Below are positions 10,560 through 19,570 of a DNA stretch of 64,000 bases, one piece after another. Below the pieces are notes generated by a model. The model worked only from the letters and a program-made list of their open reading frames with translations. It had not been told where the DNA came from and did no database searches. Position numbers and translations under genes: made by a program. Origin of the DNA: Limnohabitans sp. T6-5 (GTDB lineage Bacteria; Pseudomonadota; Gammaproteobacteria; Burkholderiales; Burkholderiaceae_C); the NCBI RefSeq assembly GCF_003063315.1, contig NZ_NERV01000001.1, forward strand, positions 744,001-808,000. Direction: 5' to 3'. Each line of letters opens with the position of its first letter. Position 1 is the first letter of the stretch.

Positions 10560-11204
10560 ATGCAGAAATTCACCCTCCTCAAAGGCCTGGTGGCCCCGAT
10601 GGACCGCGCCAACGTGGACACCGACGCCATCATCCCCAAACAGTTTTTGAAGTCCATCCGTAAAACCGGCTTTGGTCCCAATCTGTTCGACGAATGGCGT
10701 TACCTGGACGTGGGCTACCCCGGCCAAGACCCGGCCAGCCGCAAGCCCAACCCGGACTTCGTGCTGAACCAGCCGCGCTACCAAGGCGCCAGCATCTTGC
10801 TGGCGCGAAAGAACTTCGGCTGCGGGTCATCTCGCGAACATGCGCCTTGGGCGATTGACCAATACGGCTTTCGCTGCGTGATCGCGCCCAGCTTTGCCGA
10901 CATCTTTTTCAACAACTGCTTCAAAAACGGCCTGCTGCCCATCGTGCTGCCCGAAGCGGTGGTGGCCCAACTGTTCGACGAAGTGGCCGCCTTCCCCGGC
11001 TACGAACTCACCGTCGATCTGGAGCGTCAAGTGGTGGTGCGCCCCCAAGGCCAGGAAATCCCATTTGAAGTGCAAGCCTTCCGCAAGTACTGCCTGCTCA
11101 ACGGCTTGGACGACATTGGCCTGACCCTGCGCCACGCCGACAAGATCAAGGCCTATGAAGCCGAGCGTCTGGCCACCAAACCTTGGTTGGCGCACATTGC
11201 TTAA
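10560..11204 (+). CDS. leuD: 3-isopropylmalate dehydratase small subunit
   Basis: 214 residues, the swivelling-domain partner of LeuC. Family features are [16 protein letters not shown] near residue 20, the active-site loop [13 protein letters not shown] near residue 85, and [12 protein letters not shown]. It is the last normal-composition gene before the AT-rich insert; leuB, usually the next gene, lies 2.4 kb further on. Confidence 0.97.
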   Translation: MQKFTLLKGLVAPMDRANVDTDAIIPKQFLKSIRKTGFGPNLFDEWRYLDVGYPGQDPASRKPNPDFVLNQPRYQGASILLARKNFGCGSSREHAPWAIDQYGFRCVIAPSFADIFFNNCFKNGLLPIVLPEAVVAQLFDEVAAFPGYELTVDLERQVVVRPQGQEIPFEVQAFRKYCLLNGLDDIGLTLRHADKIKAYEAERLATKPWLAHIA

Positions 11205-11250
11205 ATGACCATTGGAATAGTAATGGCATGAAAGTTATTAGGCGTAATTC

Positions 11251-12216
11251 ATGACAGCATCGATTCCATCGGCACCATTTACATGGACCAAACAACTTGA
11301 AACTGCTGCCAATCTGATTGAGACCCTTTCAAATCCGCAGCAATTTGCAAATAAATTCTTTCCAAACAACTGCTTGAGCCAGTCAAGCATCTATCCTCAA
11401 TGGGTTTTCCGCGGTGTAGGCAACAGTAATTATCGTTTGACACCTACATCCTTACGAACGAAAACCGAGGATTCCAACACATATGCGTTACTCAAATCTT
11501 ATGGTTTGAAAGAGTCCAATTGTTCAACCAAGACTTTCGATTCCAATAATCAAAAAAGAGTTGAATTAGAAATTATTTGCGAATTCTATAAACGCGCTCA
11601 TCGTGCAGGCCTGGCATTACCTCGGTTGAGCTACACATTACATCAATACCTACTTGAAAGTAATGTAAGCGAGTTGATGCATATACAGCATGGATCAATG
11701 ACTTGGCCCGATCACGAGTTGCTGCCGATTTTTGGAATTGCTCAACATTATGGTGTCCCCACTCGGTTACTTGACTGGTCACACAGTCCTTTTGTAGCAG
11801 CGTTTTTTGCAGCACAAAGTGCTGCAAAAGAGAACAAAAAAATTGAAACGTCCAAATTGGCAGTTTGGATTTTAAATTCCAAATTTCTCCAACATAATAA
11901 TGCAAGTGGCGTGCCTAGAGAAGTACTACACATCATCGAACCTCCAACCTCAGATAATCCAAATTTGAGTTTACAACAAGGTGTTTTCACTTTACAGTCA
12001 TACGAAAATGACAATCAAGAATTCGATCTATCTAAATATTTAATTGATAGCTTGGTGAAGTATCACATTAATCTACATATACCTATTCTGCTCAAACTAG
12101 AATTACCCGCATCCCAAAGTCGCGACTTGTTGCAACAACTAAGCGCCATAGGATATTCCGCCAATCGCATTTACAATGGATTTGAAGGTGCAGCCAAGTC
12201 GGTCTGGTTACGATAA
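11251..12216 (+). CDS. FRG domain-containing protein
   Basis: 321 residues. The signature WVFRGVGNSNYRLTPTSLR is at residues 51-69 (FRG at 53-55), and the second hallmark QHYGVPTRLLDWSHSP is at 165-180, followed by FVAAFFAA. These are the conserved elements of the FRG family (PF08867), whose biochemical role is unresolved and whose members often sit in mobile or defence islands. Base composition is visibly AT-rich and codon use differs from flanking leu genes, indicating recent acquisition. The ribosome site is weak. Its stop codon is part of the SD of the next gene, so the two are an operon. Confidence 0.85.
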   Translation: MTASIPSAPFTWTKQLETAANLIETLSNPQQFANKFFPNNCLSQSSIYPQWVFRGVGNSNYRLTPTSLRTKTEDSNTYALLKSYGLKESNCSTKTFDSNNQKRVELEIICEFYKRAHRAGLALPRLSYTLHQYLLESNVSELMHIQHGSMTWPDHELLPIFGIAQHYGVPTRLLDWSHSPFVAAFFAAQSAAKENKKIETSKLAVWILNSKFLQHNNASGVPREVLHIIEPPTSDNPNLSLQQGVFTLQSYENDNQEFDLSKYLIDSLVKYHINLHIPILLKLELPASQSRDLLQQLSAIGYSANRIYNGFEGAAKSVWLR

Positions 12217-12227
12217 GGAGTTTATAA

Positions 12228-13010
12228 ATGCCTTGTGTTTACATTTTTTCAAACCCAACAATCCCAGGCCTTCTAAAGATTGGATACACATCCAGAAGTG
12301 CTGGTGATAGGTGTCGCGAATTAAGTGCTCAAACAGGAGTAGCCAGCCCTTATTCTGTTGTATGGTTTATTGAAACGACGACTATCGAATCAGCTCAAGA
12401 CTTAGAACTGCGGGTTCACTCATCACTAAATCAACATAGATACAACCGTGCTCGTGAATTTTTTGATTGCTCTGAAGCTATAGCAAAAGATACTGTTGAA
12501 CGCATTGCCCATATAACTGGAGCTGCCGCATCTCCAAATCTTGCATTGATTGCACAAATAAGAGAAGACGAACAAGCCCAACAACGTGCAGCCCAAATAG
12601 AAATAAATAATCGCCTAGCAGAGGAAAAAGCAATAATTGATAATAATATTTCCCTAACTCGAAATATTGCACTTTCAGCAGCAAAAGAAACACTGAAATT
12701 CATTGAATCAGAAGAGTTTATTCGGTCAAAAAAATATTTTATACTTCAACGTCACAGCGAATTTGAACGTGAATTACTACATAGATCTCGTTATATTGCC
12801 TTTAAAAAATTCACAACCAATGAAAATATAAGAACAATTATGGATGCACAAGGTATATTAGATTTTCATACTCAATCTTTCCATAATACATCACTCGCAG
12901 AGCACAAAAAAAGACTTTCAAATTTTATTAAAGAAGAGCAAGATAAAAACCACAAACAAAATATTATTCACCCTCAGTTATCAACAGTATTGTTACCCGA
13001 GAAATTTTAA
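12228..13010 (+). CDS. GIY-YIG nuclease family protein (T5orf172 / MUG113 type)
   Basis: 260 residues. Residues 1-90 match the T5orf172/MUG113 branch of the GIY-YIG fold: VYIFSN, LKIGYT, the Arg-bearing RCRELSAQTGV, a helix with LELRVHSSL, and REFFDCS containing the metal-site Glu. The remainder (about 100-260) is charged and helical, with Glu/Gln/Lys-rich coiled-coil character and no domain I recognise. The ATG lies 11 bases after the FRG gene with AAGGAG overlapping that gene's stop codon, so translation is coupled. Strongly AT-rich. A DNA-binding or nicking partner of the FRG protein is a plausible but unproved role. Confidence 0.82.
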   Translation: MPCVYIFSNPTIPGLLKIGYTSRSAGDRCRELSAQTGVASPYSVVWFIETTTIESAQDLELRVHSSLNQHRYNRAREFFDCSEAIAKDTVERIAHITGAAASPNLALIAQIREDEQAQQRAAQIEINNRLAEEKAIIDNNISLTRNIALSAAKETLKFIESEEFIRSKKYFILQRHSEFERELLHRSRYIAFKKFTTNENIRTIMDAQGILDFHTQSFHNTSLAEHKKRLSNFIKEEQDKNHKQNIIHPQLSTVLLPEKF

Positions 13011-13075
13011 TTTTCTCTCTAAATCAGTAGATTAATTTAAACCACCCTTGCTCAGTTAACCATGGCTAAAGGTGT

Positions 13076-13345
13076 GTGGACAAAGACAACCCGAGCCTCG
13101 AAATCCACCACCGAGACATGTCAAAAATCCTGACGGATGAGGAAAAGAAAGATCTCAAACGAAGGCAAGCCATAGAACCGATGATCGGACACTTAAAGGC
13201 GGACCACCGGATGAACAGGTGCCACCTCAAAGGTGCGGTGTTTGTTAACAAAGTTTGCATGCTGTGCTGCGCATAGCGGGCTACAACATTCGGTGGTTGC
13301 TGCGCATGATCGCCAAAAAGGGCATTGGCTTTTTTTACGCCTGTT
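13076..13345 (+). pseudogene. IS5-family transposase C-terminal remnant, frameshifted
   Basis: The first frame gives a typical IS5 C-terminal segment: RRQAIEPMIGHLKADHRMNR then CHLKGA, where the Glu of AIEP would be the DDE glutamate. It stops after CMLCCA. A different frame continues the family sequence (HAVLRIAGYNIRWLLRMIAKKG then FF), so a frameshift separates them. The N-terminal two-thirds and the terminal repeats were not found. It marks past transposition at the right side of the AT-rich insert. Confidence 0.8.
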
Positions 13346-13602
13346 GTAGGCCAGCGGTTGGAGTCAACTTGACCGTCAATTCATGCGGTTTTTTGTTGGA
13401 AATTCGACTGCTAAAGGTTCAACGAGATTAGCTTTGCAGTGACAGTCAATTTGCAGGGGCGTCCAATCCCTAACAATGAGGAAAGCATCACTCGATTTTT
13501 AACCCATCTGGTATGTCCTGAATTCCAAAGCGCCTTAGCGAACGACATCTAGAATACGGCTTACCTTTTTTATTCTTTCTGCGAGCTCGCTCGCCTCACA
13601 CC
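13346..13602. other. Intergenic remainder between IS remnant and leuB
   Basis: No coding frame supported. The sequence keeps the AT-rich character until about position 13560, then returns to native composition just before leuB. No direct repeat flanking the whole insert was found by eye. A leuB promoter is expected here, but I cannot point to one. Confidence 0.5.
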
Positions 13603-14688
13603 ATGAAAATCGCAGTCCTCCCCGGTGATGGCATCGGCACCGAAATCGTCGCCGAAGCCGTCAAAGTCCTGAATACACTCAACCTGAAGTTCGAGATGGA
13701 AACCGCCCTGGTCGGCGGCGCGGCTTACGACGCCTATGGCCACCCCCTGCCCGAAGCCACGCTCAAGCTGGCCATGGCGTCTGACGCCGTGCTGTTTGGC
13801 GCTGTGGGCGACTGGAAATACGACAAGCTCGACCGCCCCCTGCGCCCCGAGCAAGCCATTTTGGGCCTGCGCAAAAACATGGGCCTGTTCGCCAACTTCC
13901 GCCCAGCGATTTGCTACGAGCAGCTGGTGGGCGCGTCCAGCCTCAAGCCCGAGCTGATTTCGGGTCTGGACATTTTGATCATCCGCGAGCTGACTGGCGA
14001 CATTTACTTCGGCCAGCCGCGCGGCCGCCGCATCGCGACCGACGGCCACTTCCCTGGCGCCGAAGAAGCCTTTGACACCATGCGCTACTCCAAGCCCGAG
14101 ATCGAGCGCATCGCGCACGTGGCCTTCCAAGCCGCCCGCAAGCGCAAAGCCGCAGGCAAAGAGGGCCGCGTGACCAGCGTGGACAAAGCCAACGTCCTCG
14201 AAACCTTCCAGTTCTGGAAAGACGTGGTCACCGAAGTCGGCCAGCAATACCCCGACATCGCACTGGACCACATGTACGTGGACAACGCCGCCATGCAACT
14301 GGTCAAAGAGCCCAAGCGCTTTGACGTGGTGGTCACCGGCAACATGTTCGGCGACATCTTGTCCGACGAAGCCTCCATGCTCACAGGCTCGATCGGCATG
14401 CTGCCCTCGGCCAGCCTGAACACGAAGAACCAAGGCCTGTACGAGCCCAGCCACGGCAGCGCACCCGACATCGCGGGCAAAGGCATCGCCAACCCGCTGG
14501 CCACCATTTTGAGCGCGGCCATGATGCTGCGCTTCAGCTTGAACCAGGGCGAAGCCGCCGAACGCATCGAAGCTGCTGTGCAAAAAGTGCTGGCGCAAGG
14601 CCTGCGAACCGGCGACATCTGGAGCGAAGGCACCACCAAGGTCGGCACCCGCGAAATGGGTGACGCGGTGGTCAGGGCCCTCGGCTGA
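13603..14688 (+). CDS. leuB: 3-isopropylmalate dehydrogenase
   Basis: 361 residues; NAD-dependent oxidative decarboxylation of 3-isopropylmalate, the third step of leucine synthesis. Conserved parts include [10 protein letters not shown] at the start, [16 protein letters not shown]-type substrate-binding residues (here [16 protein letters not shown]), [12 protein letters not shown], the catalytic Lys/Asp segments [19 protein letters not shown], and [18 protein letters not shown] for cofactor binding. Its separation from leuCD by the insert means it may no longer be in the same transcript. Confidence 0.97.
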   Translation: MKIAVLPGDGIGTEIVAEAVKVLNTLNLKFEMETALVGGAAYDAYGHPLPEATLKLAMASDAVLFGAVGDWKYDKLDRPLRPEQAILGLRKNMGLFANFRPAICYEQLVGASSLKPELISGLDILIIRELTGDIYFGQPRGRRIATDGHFPGAEEAFDTMRYSKPEIERIAHVAFQAARKRKAAGKEGRVTSVDKANVLETFQFWKDVVTEVGQQYPDIALDHMYVDNAAMQLVKEPKRFDVVVTGNMFGDILSDEASMLTGSIGMLPSASLNTKNQGLYEPSHGSAPDIAGKGIANPLATILSAAMMLRFSLNQGEAAERIEAAVQKVLAQGLRTGDIWSEGTTKVGTREMGDAVVRALG

Positions 14689-14697
14689 GCCCCCAAA

Positions 14698-14729
14698 GGA
14701 TGCTGTCAGGAAGCGCTCAGGCAGCATCC
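14698..14729. terminator. Hairpin after leuB (no T run)
   Basis: GGATGCTG and CAGCATCC pair perfectly around a 16-base loop, beginning 10 bases after the leuB stop. There is no downstream poly-T, so it may stabilise or end the transcript in a Rho-dependent way; function uncertain. Confidence 0.4.
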
Positions 14730-14731
14730 AT

Positions 14732-14737
14732 TACAAT
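14732..14737 (+). promoter_or_regulatory. Putative -10 element for the asd leader
   Basis: TACAAT sits 7 bases before the ATG of the small leader ORF, which would place the transcription start at or next to that ATG (leaderless). No good -35 was found, so the call rests on one hexamer and its position. Confidence 0.4.
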
Positions 14738-14744
14738 TTCGGCC

Positions 14745-14846
14745 ATGTTTCACGCCCGCCTGTTCACCCTGAACCTGATCACTGCCGCTGTAGTGGTTGT
14801 TGGCGCGCGTGCAACTTCCACAAAAACCACGACCATTAAGGGCTGA
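14745..14846 (+). CDS. Putative leader peptide of asd, rich in Val and Thr/Lys/Ile codons
   Basis: A 33-codon ORF between leuB and asd. It contains four consecutive Val codons (16-19) and then A-T-S-T-K-T-T-T-I-K-G as its last eleven codons: five Thr, two Lys and one Ile in residues 24-32. Threonine, lysine and isoleucine all derive from aspartate semialdehyde, the product of the downstream enzyme. The ORF ends just before two hairpins. This resembles the layout of amino-acid attenuators such as thrL, but the assignment is inference from codon content and position; no homologue is cited. The Val run also recalls ilv leaders. Confidence 0.5.
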   Translation: MFHARLFTLNLITAAVVVVGARATSTKTTTIKG

Positions 14847-14850
14847 TCCG

Positions 14851-14915
14851 GCCTGGTTCGTCGTGCGCCCTCCCGGCCAGACGAGCCGGGCAAACAGTCA
14901 GGTCAAACACTGTTT
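14851..14915 (+). promoter_or_regulatory. Putative attenuator hairpins upstream of asd
   Basis: A 12-bp stem (14851-14862 with 14880-14891, including G-U pairs) is followed by a second hairpin, AAACAGT / ACTGTTT (14892-14898 with 14909-14915), running into a short T stretch. A further weak stem can form within the leader ORF itself (GTGGTT at the Val codons with AACCAC at the Lys-Thr codons). Mutually dependent folding coupled to ribosome stalling is possible. Confidence 0.45.
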
Positions 14916-14937
14916 TAAAAACTGAAAGGGCGTTGAA

Positions 14938-16068
14938 ATGAGCAAGTTAGTAGGTTTGGTCGGCTGGCGCGGCATGGTCGGCTCGGTTCTGATGGACCGC
15001 ATGATTCAGGAAAAAGACTTTGACCTGATCGAGCCATTGTTCTTCTCCACCTCGAACGCGGGCGGCAAAGCCCCCTCGATGGCCAAGAACGAAACCACGC
15101 TGCAAGACGCCTTCAACATCGAGCAACTCAAGCGCTGCGAGATCATCATCACCGCCCAAGGCGGCGATTACACCTCCGAAGTCTTCCCCAAGCTGCGTGC
15201 TGCGGGCTGGAATGGCCACTGGATCGATGCCGCATCGACCCTGCGCATGGAAAAAGACGCCGTGATCATTCTGGATCCGGTCAACATGCCTGTCATCAAA
15301 AACGCCCTGGCCCACGGTGGCAACAACTGGGTGGGCGGCAACTGCACCGTCTCGTGCATGCTGATGGGTGTTGGCGCTTTGTACAAGGCCGGTCTGGTGG
15401 AGTGGATGAGCACCCAAACTTACCAAGCAGCTTCGGGTGGCGGCGCGCAACACATGCGTGAGCTGCTGACCCAATACGGCACCCTGAACGCCGAAGTCAA
15501 AGCCCTGCTGGACGACCCCAAAAGCGCGATCCTCGAAATTGACCGCATGGTGGTCGCCAAGCAGCGCGCCCTGACCGCCTCTGAGACCGCCAACTTTGGC
15601 GTGCCGCTGGGCGGCTCGCTGATCCCCTGGATCGACAAGGACCTCGGCAACGGCATGTCCAAGGAAGAGTGGAAAGGCATGGCCGAAACCAACAAGATTT
15701 TGGGGCTCGGCGAGGCATTCAACTCTGCCGCCATTCCAGTCGACGGTTTCTGCGTGCGTGTGGGCGCCATGCGTTGCCACAGCCAGGCCCTGACCTTCAA
15801 GCTCAAAAAAGACGTGCCCTTGGCCGACATTGAAGCCATGATTGCAGCAGATAATCAATGGGTTAAAGTGGTGCCTAATACGCGGGAAGCGACCATCAAG
15901 GATTTGACGCCTGTGGCAGTGACCGGGACGATGACCATTCCAGTGGGACGCATTCGTAAATTGGCCATGGGGCCAGAGTATGTAGGCGCTTTCACGATTG
16001 GTGATCAGTTGCTGTGGGGGGCTGCAGAGCCACTGCGGCGCATGCTCCGGATCTTGTTGGACGCCTGA
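14938..16068 (+). CDS. asd: Aspartate-semialdehyde dehydrogenase
   Basis: 376 residues; NADPH-dependent reduction of aspartyl phosphate to aspartate semialdehyde, the branch point to Lys, Thr, Met and Ile. N-terminal [19 protein letters not shown] is the cofactor loop, the catalytic Cys is residue 136 in GGNCTVSCM, and the substrate His lies in [13 protein letters not shown]. Length and motifs match the Gram-negative subgroup. The ribosome site AAAGGG lies upstream of the ATG. It is preceded by the candidate attenuator leader and followed closely by fimV. Confidence 0.97.
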   Translation: MSKLVGLVGWRGMVGSVLMDRMIQEKDFDLIEPLFFSTSNAGGKAPSMAKNETTLQDAFNIEQLKRCEIIITAQGGDYTSEVFPKLRAAGWNGHWIDAASTLRMEKDAVIILDPVNMPVIKNALAHGGNNWVGGNCTVSCMLMGVGALYKAGLVEWMSTQTYQAASGGGAQHMRELLTQYGTLNAEVKALLDDPKSAILEIDRMVVAKQRALTASETANFGVPLGGSLIPWIDKDLGNGMSKEEWKGMAETNKILGLGEAFNSAAIPVDGFCVRVGAMRCHSQALTFKLKKDVPLADIEAMIAADNQWVKVVPNTREATIKDLTPVAVTGTMTIPVGRIRKLAMGPEYVGAFTIGDQLLWGAAEPLRRMLRILLDA

Positions 16069-16104
16069 CCGCCGCTGCTTTCGATATAAGGATTCGGGGA
16101 AAAC

Positions 16105-18006
16105 ATGGGTAAAACACAACGCTTGACAGCAAAAGGCTGGAAGTTAAAAGCCATCAGCGGCTTGGTCATCTCTGCTTGGTGTTTATCTGCCCATGCCCTG
16201 GATTTGGGGCGATTTCAGGTTTTATCGGCCATCGGCGAACCCCTGCGTGCCGAGGTTGATCTTGCCCAGTACACCCCCGACGAATTGCGCGGCTTGCGTG
16301 CCCAACTGGCCTCTCCAGCCAGCTTTCAGCAAGCGGGTATGGAATTCAACAGTGCGCTGTACAGTGTCGCCACCACCGTGGAAACCCGCAGCAATGGCAA
16401 GCCCTATATTGCATTGAACGGCAGCGTGCCTTTACAGGACACATTTGTTGACCTGATTCTTGAAACCCAATGGGCGACCGGGCGATTGGTCAAAAACTAT
16501 GCCGTCTTGTTGACCGCATCCAGTGAAAAACCGGCTGCACGAAGCACGCAGGAACAAAGCGCATCGTCCAGTTACTTGGCTGTGACGCCTGCTGCGCCCA
16601 TCGCGCAAGCTACACCCGTGGCACTCTCGGCATCCAGCGATACGTCGCAAGTGACTCCTGCCAGTGTTGAACTCAATGCCCAGAATATTCCGGTTTACCG
16701 CTTTGATCCCGTTGACAACAGGACTCCAGCCAAAACCACAGGAAGCGCCCCCGAAACGCCTGCCGTCGCGGGGACCCAGCAATCGTATTCAAGATCCAGC
16801 GATAAATCAGCGGAAACCTTGACTGTTCGTCCAGGAGACACCGCCTCCAAACTGGCTTTAAGAAATCTGCCCTCGCATGTTTCGCTGGATCAAATGCTCT
16901 TGGCCATGGTCAAGGCCAATCCCGATGCCTTCATTGAAGGCAATGTCAATCTTGTTCGCGCAGGCGCGGTGTTGCGCATGCCTCAGGCTGACGAAGCGGC
17001 ACAGATCCCACAAGCCGAAGCGCGACAAACAGTGATAGCGCAGACTCGCGACTTTGCCACTTACGCCAGACGCCTGGCCGAATCACCCTTGCTGGTAAGC
17101 AGCACTCGTGGTCGTGAAATGTCTGGAAAAGTGACCACTGACCTCAAAAATAACGAGGACAAGACACCACAGCAAGACAAGCTGACACTGTCGAAATCAC
17201 AAGTGAGCACCAACAGTGCAGAAGCCGCGCTGGCTGCGGAGCGCGAAGCCAAAGACACGGCTGAGCAATTGGCAGCGCTGAACAAAAACATGCAGGAACT
17301 CGAAGCCTTGTCCAAAAGCAACGGCGCGGACACGGGCTTACTGCCTGACGTCAAGCGCACGGACAACGGTGCAAGCATGAGCCCCTGGAGCATTTCGATC
17401 CTGGATGAGTTCAATCAGAACAAACAGATGTGGATCTGGGGCGCAGGCTTGGCGGCTGTGCTTCTGGCATTTATTTTCTGGATGCGCCGGAAGTCATCGT
17501 CCAATGAGGAGGTGTTTGCGCCATCCTATGACGATGTGCCACCCCATGCATTCCAGACATCGACCAACTCGACGATGCGTCATCAGGACATTCCCCCACA
17601 AATGTCGGCACTTGATCTGAATCTGGGTCCGGTGGCACATGCAGCCCCGGCCGCTGCGGCATCACCCCAACATGCCGCAGTCAACATCATGCCGATGCAC
17701 GCCGCACCAATGGCTACAGCACAAGCTCAAACCCTGCAGCAGCCCATTCATCAGCCCATGGCACAAGCAATGGCCATGGCGCCAATCCCTCAGCCGGCGC
17801 CAGCGGCACCTGTGGCTACGCCGATGCCAGCGCCACGCCCTGCACCGTCGCCAGAAGACACTGAAATGTCCAAGCTGAATCTGGCCAGCCAGTTGCTCGC
17901 GAAAGGTGACCAGGACCTCGCTCGCGCCCTGATCTTGTCCGTCGCATCGTCTGCCACGGGCGATCTCAAAGCACGCGCCTTGCAGTTGCTCGGTCAAATC
18001 CGGTGA
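16105..18006 (+). CDS. fimV: FimV/HubP-type polar hub / pilus assembly protein
   Basis: 633 residues. Signal peptide (VISAWCLSAHA, then LDLGRFQVLSAIGEPLRAEV), the FimV N-terminal periplasmic domain to about residue 135, a LysM-like peptidoglycan-binding region near 237-293 (ETLTVRPGDTASKLALRNL), a coiled segment near 370-400, one transmembrane helix near 442-460 (IWGAGLAAVLLAFIFWM), a Met/Ala/Pro-rich linker, and a short FimV C-terminal TPR-like segment (LNLASQLLAKGDQDLARALI). Shorter than many FimV proteins, chiefly in the cytoplasmic half. The last codons overlap truA. Likely role: cell-pole organisation and type IV pili or motility. Confidence 0.88.
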   Translation: MGKTQRLTAKGWKLKAISGLVISAWCLSAHALDLGRFQVLSAIGEPLRAEVDLAQYTPDELRGLRAQLASPASFQQAGMEFNSALYSVATTVETRSNGKPYIALNGSVPLQDTFVDLILETQWATGRLVKNYAVLLTASSEKPAARSTQEQSASSSYLAVTPAAPIAQATPVALSASSDTSQVTPASVELNAQNIPVYRFDPVDNRTPAKTTGSAPETPAVAGTQQSYSRSSDKSAETLTVRPGDTASKLALRNLPSHVSLDQMLLAMVKANPDAFIEGNVNLVRAGAVLRMPQADEAAQIPQAEARQTVIAQTRDFATYARRLAESPLLVSSTRGREMSGKVTTDLKNNEDKTPQQDKLTLSKSQVSTNSAEAALAAEREAKDTAEQLAALNKNMQELEALSKSNGADTGLLPDVKRTDNGASMSPWSISILDEFNQNKQMWIWGAGLAAVLLAFIFWMRRKSSSNEEVFAPSYDDVPPHAFQTSTNSTMRHQDIPPQMSALDLNLGPVAHAAPAAAASPQHAAVNIMPMHAAPMATAQAQTLQQPIHQPMAQAMAMAPIPQPAPAAPVATPMPAPRPAPSPEDTEMSKLNLASQLLAKGDQDLARALILSVASSATGDLKARALQLLGQIR

Positions 18007-18788
18007 GACTGGCGCTGGGGGTCAGCTACTCGGGCACGGCTTACCAAGGGTGGCAAAGCCAGTCCTCTGGCCAAACCATTCAGGACAAACTCGAAAAAGC
18101 CCTCGCCCAGTTTTGTGACACGCCCCGGGTCAGCACCTTGTGTGCGGGCCGAACCGATGCAGGCGTGCACGGCCTCATGCAGGTGGTTCATTTCGACACC
18201 GAGCTGGAGCGCGATCCCTATTCCTGGGTGCGCGGCACCAACCGGTATTTGCCATCCGACATTGCGGTGCAATGGGCGCAATACGTGCCCGACAGCTTTC
18301 ACTGCCGCGCCAGCGCCACGGGCAGGCGCTATGTTTATGTGCTGCTCGACTCGATCGTGCGGCCCAGCCTGGAGGCGGGCCGGGTAGGCTGGGTTTACCG
18401 CCCCCTGAGCGAAGACGCCATGCACCAAGCCAGCCTGCACCTGCTGGGCGAACACGACTTCTCTTCCTTCAGGGCCAGCAGCTGCCAGGCCCTGTCGCCG
18501 GTCAAAACGCTGCGGCACATCCGCATTTCAAAACATGGCGCTTATTGGCGCTTCGAGTTTGAAGGCAACGCTTTTTTGCACCACATGATCCGCAACATCA
18601 TGGGCTGCCTGGTCACCATTGGCCAAGACCACCAGTCGCCCGACTGGATGCGCGAGGTGTTGCAGGCCAAAAGCCGTGATGCGGCAGCGCCCACGTTTTC
18701 GCCCGACGGCCTGTACTTTGCCGGGCCGGTTTACAGCTCTGAGTGGGGCTTGCCCGACACCACCCCTGCTTTTGATTGGTTGCCATGA
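18003..18788 (+). CDS. truA: tRNA pseudouridine(38-40) synthase
   Basis: 261 residues; isomerises U38-U40 in the anticodon arm. The catalytic Asp is in CAGRTDAGVHG, with the family stretches VSYSGTAYQGWQSQ, FHCRASATGRRYVY and FLHHMIRNIMG. It starts with GTG overlapping the fimV stop (GTGA) and its stop overlaps the trpF start (ATGA), so the three genes are probably translationally coupled. Confidence 0.96.
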   Translation: MRLALGVSYSGTAYQGWQSQSSGQTIQDKLEKALAQFCDTPRVSTLCAGRTDAGVHGLMQVVHFDTELERDPYSWVRGTNRYLPSDIAVQWAQYVPDSFHCRASATGRRYVYVLLDSIVRPSLEAGRVGWVYRPLSEDAMHQASLHLLGEHDFSSFRASSCQALSPVKTLRHIRISKHGAYWRFEFEGNAFLHHMIRNIMGCLVTIGQDHQSPDWMREVLQAKSRDAAAPTFSPDGLYFAGPVYSSEWGLPDTTPAFDWLP

Positions 18789-19477
18789 ACGCGCCCTTTC
18801 AAACCCAACACCGTACCCGCATCAAAATGTGCGGCTTTACCCGCGAAGCCGATGTGCTGGCGGCCTGCGCCTTGGGTGCAGACGCCATCGGCTTTGTGCT
18901 GTACCCGCCCAGCCCGCGAAATGTCAGCATCGAGCGTGCCGCAGAATTGGCCCACTTGCTGCCTGCCTTTGCAACGCCGGTGCTGCTGTTCGTCAACGAG
19001 ACCCCCGAACGGATTGAGGCCGCGTGTGCGGCCGTGTCAGGGGCCTTGCTGCAGTTTCATGGGGATGAGCCGCCCGAATTTTGCGAAGCCATGAGCCAAC
19101 GCACGGGCCGCCCGCACCTCAAAGCGGCCCGAATCCCCCTGTCCGAGGTCGCCGACTTCGACTTGCTAGAATTTGCGCTTCTTCACCAGCAAGCCCAGGC
19201 CCTCTTGCTCGACGCGCATGTCGACGGATACGGCGGGGGCGGGAAAACATTCAATTGGTCACTGCTGCCACCAAACGTCAATGCTCACCTCGTTTTGTCT
19301 GGTGGACTCACACCTGCAAACGTGGCCGATGGCATTCGGACACTGCGCTCACACGGCCTGTCACTGGCCGTTGACGTGAGCTCGGGCATCGAAGCAGGCA
19401 AAGGCCTGAAAGATGTCACCAAAATGCAGCAGTTTGTCCAGGCGGTGCGCACCGCAGACAACGATCACTCCTTGTAA
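18785..19477 (+). CDS. trpF: Phosphoribosylanthranilate isomerase
   Basis: 230 residues; Amadori rearrangement in tryptophan synthesis. The catalytic Cys is in RIKMCGFTREAD near the start and the acid in LLDAHVDGYGGGGKTFNW; VDVSSGIEAGKG closes the phosphate-binding site. The ATG overlaps the truA stop. It begins the partial trp operon trpF-trpB-trpA; trpE, G, D and C are not in the window, as is usual for Burkholderiales, where they lie elsewhere. Confidence 0.96.
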   Translation: MNAPFQTQHRTRIKMCGFTREADVLAACALGADAIGFVLYPPSPRNVSIERAAELAHLLPAFATPVLLFVNETPERIEAACAAVSGALLQFHGDEPPEFCEAMSQRTGRPHLKAARIPLSEVADFDLLEFALLHQQAQALLLDAHVDGYGGGGKTFNWSLLPPNVNAHLVLSGGLTPANVADGIRTLRSHGLSLAVDVSSGIEAGKGLKDVTKMQQFVQAVRTADNDHSL

Positions 19478-19570
19478 ACCACTTCCGCAGGTTCGTCTCA
19501 CCGCTGTTGACAGCGCTTGAACGCTGGCTCAATCACTGAGCGGCCTTGCCCCCTAACTGAGTTCCATCAC

